Of a stretch of 64,000 bases of DNA, positions 60,733-64,000 are shown piece after piece. The notes under the pieces were generated by a model, which had not been told where the DNA came from, searched no databases, and worked only from the letters and a program-made list of their open reading frames with translations. Each line of letters starts with the position of its first letter. Position 1 is the first letter of the stretch. Source of the DNA: Ruegeria_B marisflavi (GTDB lineage Bacteria > Pseudomonadota > Alphaproteobacteria > Rhodobacterales > Rhodobacteraceae); NCBI RefSeq assembly GCF_025673445.1, contig NZ_JAOVQN010000019.1:41267-105266 (forward strand), in the 5' to 3' direction. The translations under genes were made by a program, and so were the position numbers.

Positions 60733-61701
60733 ATGTTGCACCGCAGATATCTATGCTGGACCATATTCGGAGCCTGCGCGCTGGCATCGGCTGCCTCAGG
60801 CCAGTCCGCGGATTTCATGCGAAACGAGTGTTCCAGTGCGGGCCAGACCTATTTCCGCGATTTCACCGCGGCCACCGAGATGCAGTACAACGGCCGTCGC
60901 GTGGATGGGACGCACGCGATCAACGGGCGGATATTCCTGGAAACCCGGTTCGAGGACTTCGCCTGTTCCTACGATCCGTTCGAGCGGCGCATGGTTGAGT
61001 TCTTTGCCGAAGGCCGGACTCAGGCCAGCCCCCTGCCCGGTGGGGGCGGCTCCTCCGATCCGGCCGGTTCCCGCATTGTCACGGTGTGGGGCATAGCGGC
61101 AAATGATGTTCTCAACGTCCGCAGCGGCCCCAGGACGAACTACCGGATCATAGGCGCACTGAGGAATGGCGACAGGGTCCGGCAGTTGCGCTGTCAGACA
61201 CCGGGCCGCACGACCTGGTGCGAGATCGAGATGCTGACCGACATGCGTGAACGCGGCTGGGTCAGCGCGCGTTATCTCACGGGCGGCGGATCGCAGGGTG
61301 GCACGGCGACGCAACTGCCCAGTCCCCCGTCGACGCATGGCGGGACAGCGACGCAGCTCCCAAGTCCGCCTTCGGTGACCGGCGCCGGCCAGACGACAAC
61401 CGTGACCGTCCGCTTCCCGCCCGGAGCCAATGGAACCGAATTGAGGGAGCAACTCGCGCCCGGAGCCACCCGCCGCTACATCCTCAATGCGCGGGCCCTG
61501 CAATTCCTCTATTTCCGGCTCGCCTCGACCGATCCGGGCATGACCTGGCGCATCCAGAACCCCGACAGCACGCTGCTCGACCGGGCAACGGCCGCCCGCG
61601 AATATCGCGGCCAGTTTTGGCAGTCGGGAAACCATGTCATCGAGGTCATCAACGGCAGTAACCGGTCTCGATCCTATACCGTGATCTTTGGCATCAACTA
61701 A
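60733..61701 (+). CDS. Exported SH3-domain protein with a shared N-terminal domain
   Basis: The 322-residue protein has a signal peptide (IFGACALASAASGQS), an N-terminal domain (about 30-95: C..AGQTYFRDFTAATEM...RRVDG) shared with the gene at 61779, a bacterial SH3 domain (about 115-183, WGIAANDVLNVRSGPRTNYRIIGALRNGDRVR), a linker with two GGTATQLPSPPS units (189-200, 203-214) and a C-terminal beta domain (ATRRYILNARALQFLYFRLAS). SH3 domains of this kind bind peptidoglycan. Unknown role. Confidence 0.8.
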   Translation: MLHRRYLCWTIFGACALASAASGQSADFMRNECSSAGQTYFRDFTAATEMQYNGRRVDGTHAINGRIFLETRFEDFACSYDPFERRMVEFFAEGRTQASPLPGGGGSSDPAGSRIVTVWGIAANDVLNVRSGPRTNYRIIGALRNGDRVRQLRCQTPGRTTWCEIEMLTDMRERGWVSARYLTGGGSQGGTATQLPSPPSTHGGTATQLPSPPSVTGAGQTTTVTVRFPPGANGTELREQLAPGATRRYILNARALQFLYFRLASTDPGMTWRIQNPDSTLLDRATAAREYRGQFWQSGNHVIEVINGSNRSRSYTVIFGIN

Positions 61702-61778
61702 GACCATCTGAAAGGAACAACCACATGATCCAGACGCTCTCCAAGTAAGCTGCCAATGGGAATGCTGCGGGCCTTGCG

Positions 61779-62423
61779 ATGGCCGCAATGTTCGTACTGA
61801 CACTCGCTTACCCTGCTGTCGCGCAAAGCAAGGCCGAGCTCGCGCAGGCCTGCGGCGACGCGGCAAGGCAGTATTTCGAGAATTTCAACGCGCCCACGGA
61901 CATGCGCGCCCATGAACCACGCGTGGATGGTTCCCTAACCTCGGGCGGTTCCATCGACCTTGGCAACTACGTTGCCCAGGTTTGCTGTGGCTTTCCCGCC
62001 AAGGAGCTTCGGCTGACCGAGTTCTATGTGGACGGCGCCGACGTTCTTGCCGACTTGCAGGCCGGGCGAACGGTCTCGGGGGGCGGCATGCCCAATTACG
62101 ACCGTCCGGTCGGCGGTGTCTTTCCCGCCGGGTCAAGCTTCACGGCGTCTTCGATCATCTACTGCGAACGTCCGGGCACGGAACCGCGCGAATGCGATAC
62201 CGGCGTCGTTCGCGAGGGCAATGGAAACGGGTTTGCAATGGTCTTCTGGCCGGACGCGGGCAACCGTGTCCTCTATTTCGAGAATGGCGAAGTCATCCGT
62301 TATGACCAGTCGGAAGCCGATGGGGGCGCGGAACTGCGTGTCACCCGGGACGGTGACATGCAGATCGTGACCGTGGGCGATGCTCGTTTCGAACTGATCG
62401 ATGCCCTTCTGGTCGGAGGCTGA
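61779..62423 (+). CDS. Exported protein, paralogue of the SH3 protein's N-terminal domain; in-frame stop 5'
   Basis: The 214-residue frame starts MAAMFVLTLAYPAVAQS, a truncated signal peptide. A better start with AAGGA upstream lies at 61725, but it reads MIQTLSK and then TAA (61746-61748), followed in frame by AANGNAAGLAMAAMF. Without the stop this would be a normal signal peptide. The domain (CGDAARQYFENFNAPTDM...PRVDG) matches that of the neighbouring gene, and the C-terminal half is beta-rich (VVREGNGNGFAMVFWPDAGNRVLYFENGEVIRYD). Expression probably depends on reinitiation or is lost. Confidence 0.6.
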   Translation: MAAMFVLTLAYPAVAQSKAELAQACGDAARQYFENFNAPTDMRAHEPRVDGSLTSGGSIDLGNYVAQVCCGFPAKELRLTEFYVDGADVLADLQAGRTVSGGGMPNYDRPVGGVFPAGSSFTASSIIYCERPGTEPRECDTGVVREGNGNGFAMVFWPDAGNRVLYFENGEVIRYDQSEADGGAELRVTRDGDMQIVTVGDARFELIDALLVGG

Positions 62424-62476
62424 CCCCTATCGCCCGGCAAACTTGCAAAGGTTCACCTGAGAGGAAAGAAAGACAA

Positions 62477-62821
62477 ATGAAACCCACTATTAAGATATTC
62501 GCAGGATTGATGGCTTTGGCGTCCTTGGCCGGATGCCTGGAAACCGAAGGGACTGCGTCCCAGATGCCCACGGCACCGGACTCGCCGCCATTCATTGCCA
62601 GTATGGCACCGGATGTGACCCAGGCGGCAATCAATTCCTGCCGCTCTGCGCTTATCGCGCAAACGGACGGAAGCGTGATCGTCGTTGGCGGCGAAACATC
62701 CGAGGCCGCGACCGCCATCTACATGTGTGTCGGCGAAAACGGAGCCCCTTGGCGCTGCCTAGTGTCCCGCGATGGAAGCAATCCTTCACTCATGTTCTTG
62801 GGCAGCGAAGGCAACGCCTGA
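62477..62821 (+). CDS. Small lipoprotein
   Basis: The 114-residue protein has a lipobox (LASLAGC, Cys at about 20) and a module with two or three cysteines (NSCRSALIAQTDGSVIVVGG, IYMCVGENGAPWRCLVSRDG). GAGAGGAAAG precedes the ATG. The module resembles the end of the protein at 58651. It is 54 nt after the previous gene in the same direction. Confidence 0.75.
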   Translation: MKPTIKIFAGLMALASLAGCLETEGTASQMPTAPDSPPFIASMAPDVTQAAINSCRSALIAQTDGSVIVVGGETSEAATAIYMCVGENGAPWRCLVSRDGSNPSLMFLGSEGNA

Positions 62822-62886
62822 TCCCATCCGCTACGGATAGGCAGCTTCAAAGGCTCGTCATGGCTTTTCCTCGTAGCCCTGGCGCG

Positions 62887-62924
62887 GCTCCTGACCGGTG
62901 CTCCGGGCATTTCAGGTCAGGAGC
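62887..62924. terminator. Inverted repeat after the lipoprotein gene
   Basis: GCTCCTGACC and GGTCAGGAGC form a perfect 10-bp stem with an 18-nt loop. It may end the 60733-62821 transcript. The rest of the 62822-63228 stretch is AT-rich with no gene I can support. Confidence 0.45.
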
Positions 62925-63111
62925 AAACCTTCCTTTACAGGGCGTCGTCTCATACATCCGGTTAACATGGATTAGAGACATGCACATCAGTTGGATACCC
63001 GTCACAGAGGCCGTGGGGTAAGTCTGTCTGGGGAAAGGAAAACATCGATCGTCAGCCGATTTGCGCAACAGATTCAACATTAACCCTCGATTTCTAGGAT
63101 TTAGTTAAATT

Positions 63112-63140
63112 TTGACACAATTCAGCCAATTTCTTTTATT
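63112..63140 (+). promoter_or_regulatory. Possible sigma-70 promoter of the adhesin gene
   Basis: TTGACA at 63112-63117 and TTTATT at 63135-63140 are 17 bp apart, in AT-rich DNA about 90 bp upstream of the adhesin start. The -10 match is partial. Confidence 0.4.
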
Positions 63141-63228
63141 TAGTTTAACCGAAGGGCACCTCCGGTGTTGGCGATCAAAATCGGAACTACAGCGCAAAAT
63201 TTGAAAACGAGCCTAACGGAACTTGCGG

Positions 63229-64000
63229 ATGTTTAGAACTGTTTTGCGTTCCAAGCTGCAATCTTTGTTTGTGGCATTTTTGATCGTGTTAAACTTTCTA
63301 TGGGTTGACCAAGTTGTTGCCGCAAACCTTTCAGTAAGTGGAGCACACAGCGTCATTTCAGCAAGTCCCACAAGTATTCCGGCAGATGGCGCGTCAACCT
63401 CAAGTATTACTGTTCAAATTCGTTTGACAAACCCGGGAGGCAATCAGGTTCAAAACAAAACAACCGGCGGTGACTTGGTCATACTGCACACAACAGCAGG
63501 AACTCTTTCCGCCGTAACTGACAATGGAAATGGAACCTATTCCGCAATTTTAACTTCAAGCAACACAGTAGAAATTGCCTCAATTACAGGGACTGTTAAT
63601 GGACAATTTATTGGGACTTCTAGCAGCGTAAGCTTCACGCTTTCACAAGTGGCCCTGACCCTCTCGCTCTCCGCCAGCGACCTGACGCTGACCCGTGGCG
63701 TCGCAATGGCCGATGTGACGGCCACGCCGGCCGGGGGCAGCGGAAGCTATACCAGTTTCACTGTCAGCCCCGCCCTCCCCGCAGGCCTGAGCCTGAACAG
63801 CGGCAATGGAACAATCTCCGGATCCCCCACGGCGGCGGTTGCGGATGCCACCTACACGGTCGAAGTCACCGACAGCAATGGCGCCAAGGCACAGGCAACA
63901 ATCTCGATCGAGGTCCTGGACCCGGCCCTGACCCTCTCGCTCTCCGCCAGCGACCTGACGCTGACCCGTGGCGTCGCAATGGCCGATGTGACGGCCACGC
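63229..64000 (+). CDS. Large repeat adhesin with Ig-like domains (partial, runs off window)
   Basis: The frame is open from ATG 63229 to the window end (257 codons). It begins with a signal peptide (LFVAFLIVLNFLWVDQVVAA), then an Ig-like/invasin-type domain (about 33-141: VISASPTSIPADGASTSSITVQI, NGTYSAILTSS), then repeated 91-residue putative-Ig domains (ALTLSLSASDLTLTRGVAMAD; LPAGLSLNSGNGTISGSPT). The first about 140 codons are AT-rich and the repeats GC-rich. Probably a surface or secreted adhesin; its end is outside the window. Confidence 0.85.
   Translation, partial: MFRTVLRSKLQSLFVAFLIVLNFLWVDQVVAANLSVSGAHSVISASPTSIPADGASTSSITVQIRLTNPGGNQVQNKTTGGDLVILHTTAGTLSAVTDNGNGTYSAILTSSNTVEIASITGTVNGQFIGTSSSVSFTLSQVALTLSLSASDLTLTRGVAMADVTATPAGGSGSYTSFTVSPALPAGLSLNSGNGTISGSPTAAVADATYTVEVTDSNGAKAQATISIEVLDPALTLSLSASDLTLTRGVAMADVTAT
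63652..64000 (+). repeat. 273-bp tandem repeats inside the adhesin
   Basis: Unit 1 is 63652-63924. Unit 2 starts at 63925 and is identical over the 76 bp visible. The period of 273 bp equals 91 codons, one Ig-like domain. Confidence 0.85.

Noticed and set aside
60465..60818. A 117-codon minus-strand frame upstream of the SH3-domain gene
   Set aside because: It overlaps the start and signal peptide of the SH3-domain gene and the divergent promoter gap.
48353..64000. A complete prophage or conjugative island in the accessory part
   Set aside because: No integrase, capsid, terminase, relaxase or transposase gene is seen; only an att-like duplication and gene relics.
1..64000. CRISPR arrays
   Set aside because: No regularly spaced short repeats with unique spacers and no cas genes were found.

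Overview
The window reads as a chromosomal segment of a marine alphaproteobacterium of the Rhodobacteraceae/Roseobacter group, most like Ruegeria. The grounds are the high GC content, the codon use, the gene content (carnitine-to-betaine genes, a Hint-domain protein, a VPLPA-CTERM tail, an LbtU-type porin, DUF1194) and a dispersed intergenic element of the 'CTTCATTTCGCC..AAATACTCCGG' type. Species assignment is inference.

Layout. 0-14 kb: end of an LrgB gene; a class III nucleotide cyclase broken by an 8-bp tandem duplication; tatABC; a small ABM-like protein and a YafY regulator; surE-pcm-M23 peptidase; an orphan ABC ATPase; an ArsM-type methyltransferase; an AlkC-like repair protein; an SDR; a Hint-domain protein. 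14-23.5 kb: cytochrome c', prfC, a glycosyltransferase, a DEAD-box helicase with a structured leader, a DMT transporter, a fatty acid desaturase, an XRE regulator and a hemerythrin. 24-29 kb: a complete-looking L-carnitine operon (BKACE, lipocalin, carnitine dehydrogenase-thioesterase fusion, SDR) with a divergent GlxA/CdhR-type activator. 29-40 kb: Hsp20, nitroreductase, PfkB kinase, dtd and glycerate 2-kinase as an overlapping operon, then a CocE-type hydrolase and a peptide-type ABC importer whose binding protein has a Tat signal. 40-48.4 kb: HxlR regulator, truncated LbtU porin, a phosphodiesterase-like protein, RidA, esterase, acyl-CoA synthetase and an ABC exporter.

48.4-64 kb is the accessory part. 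It opens with a tRNA-Gly(UCC) whose 3' half is duplicated 138 bp away around AT-rich DNA, which looks like a scar of integration. After two ordinary genes come gene relics (a cyclase tail and a VPLPA-CTERM tail) and then a tight five-gene operon (57624 down to 52837) of exported or membrane proteins: DUF4956, an SdiA-regulated/YjiK-type propeller, a DSP-like protein lacking the catalytic arginine, a Fam20C/CotH-like kinase-fold protein, and a metallophosphoesterase. I consider this the best candidate for an undescribed system: a periplasmic phosphotransfer module. It is followed by small exported proteins, an AraC regulator, two paralogous exported proteins (one with an in-frame stop in its signal peptide region), a lipoprotein, and the start of a large repeat adhesin with an AT-rich N-terminal part joined to GC-rich, nucleotide-identical 273-bp repeats that run off the window.

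All functions come from reading the translated sequence. No database search was run.
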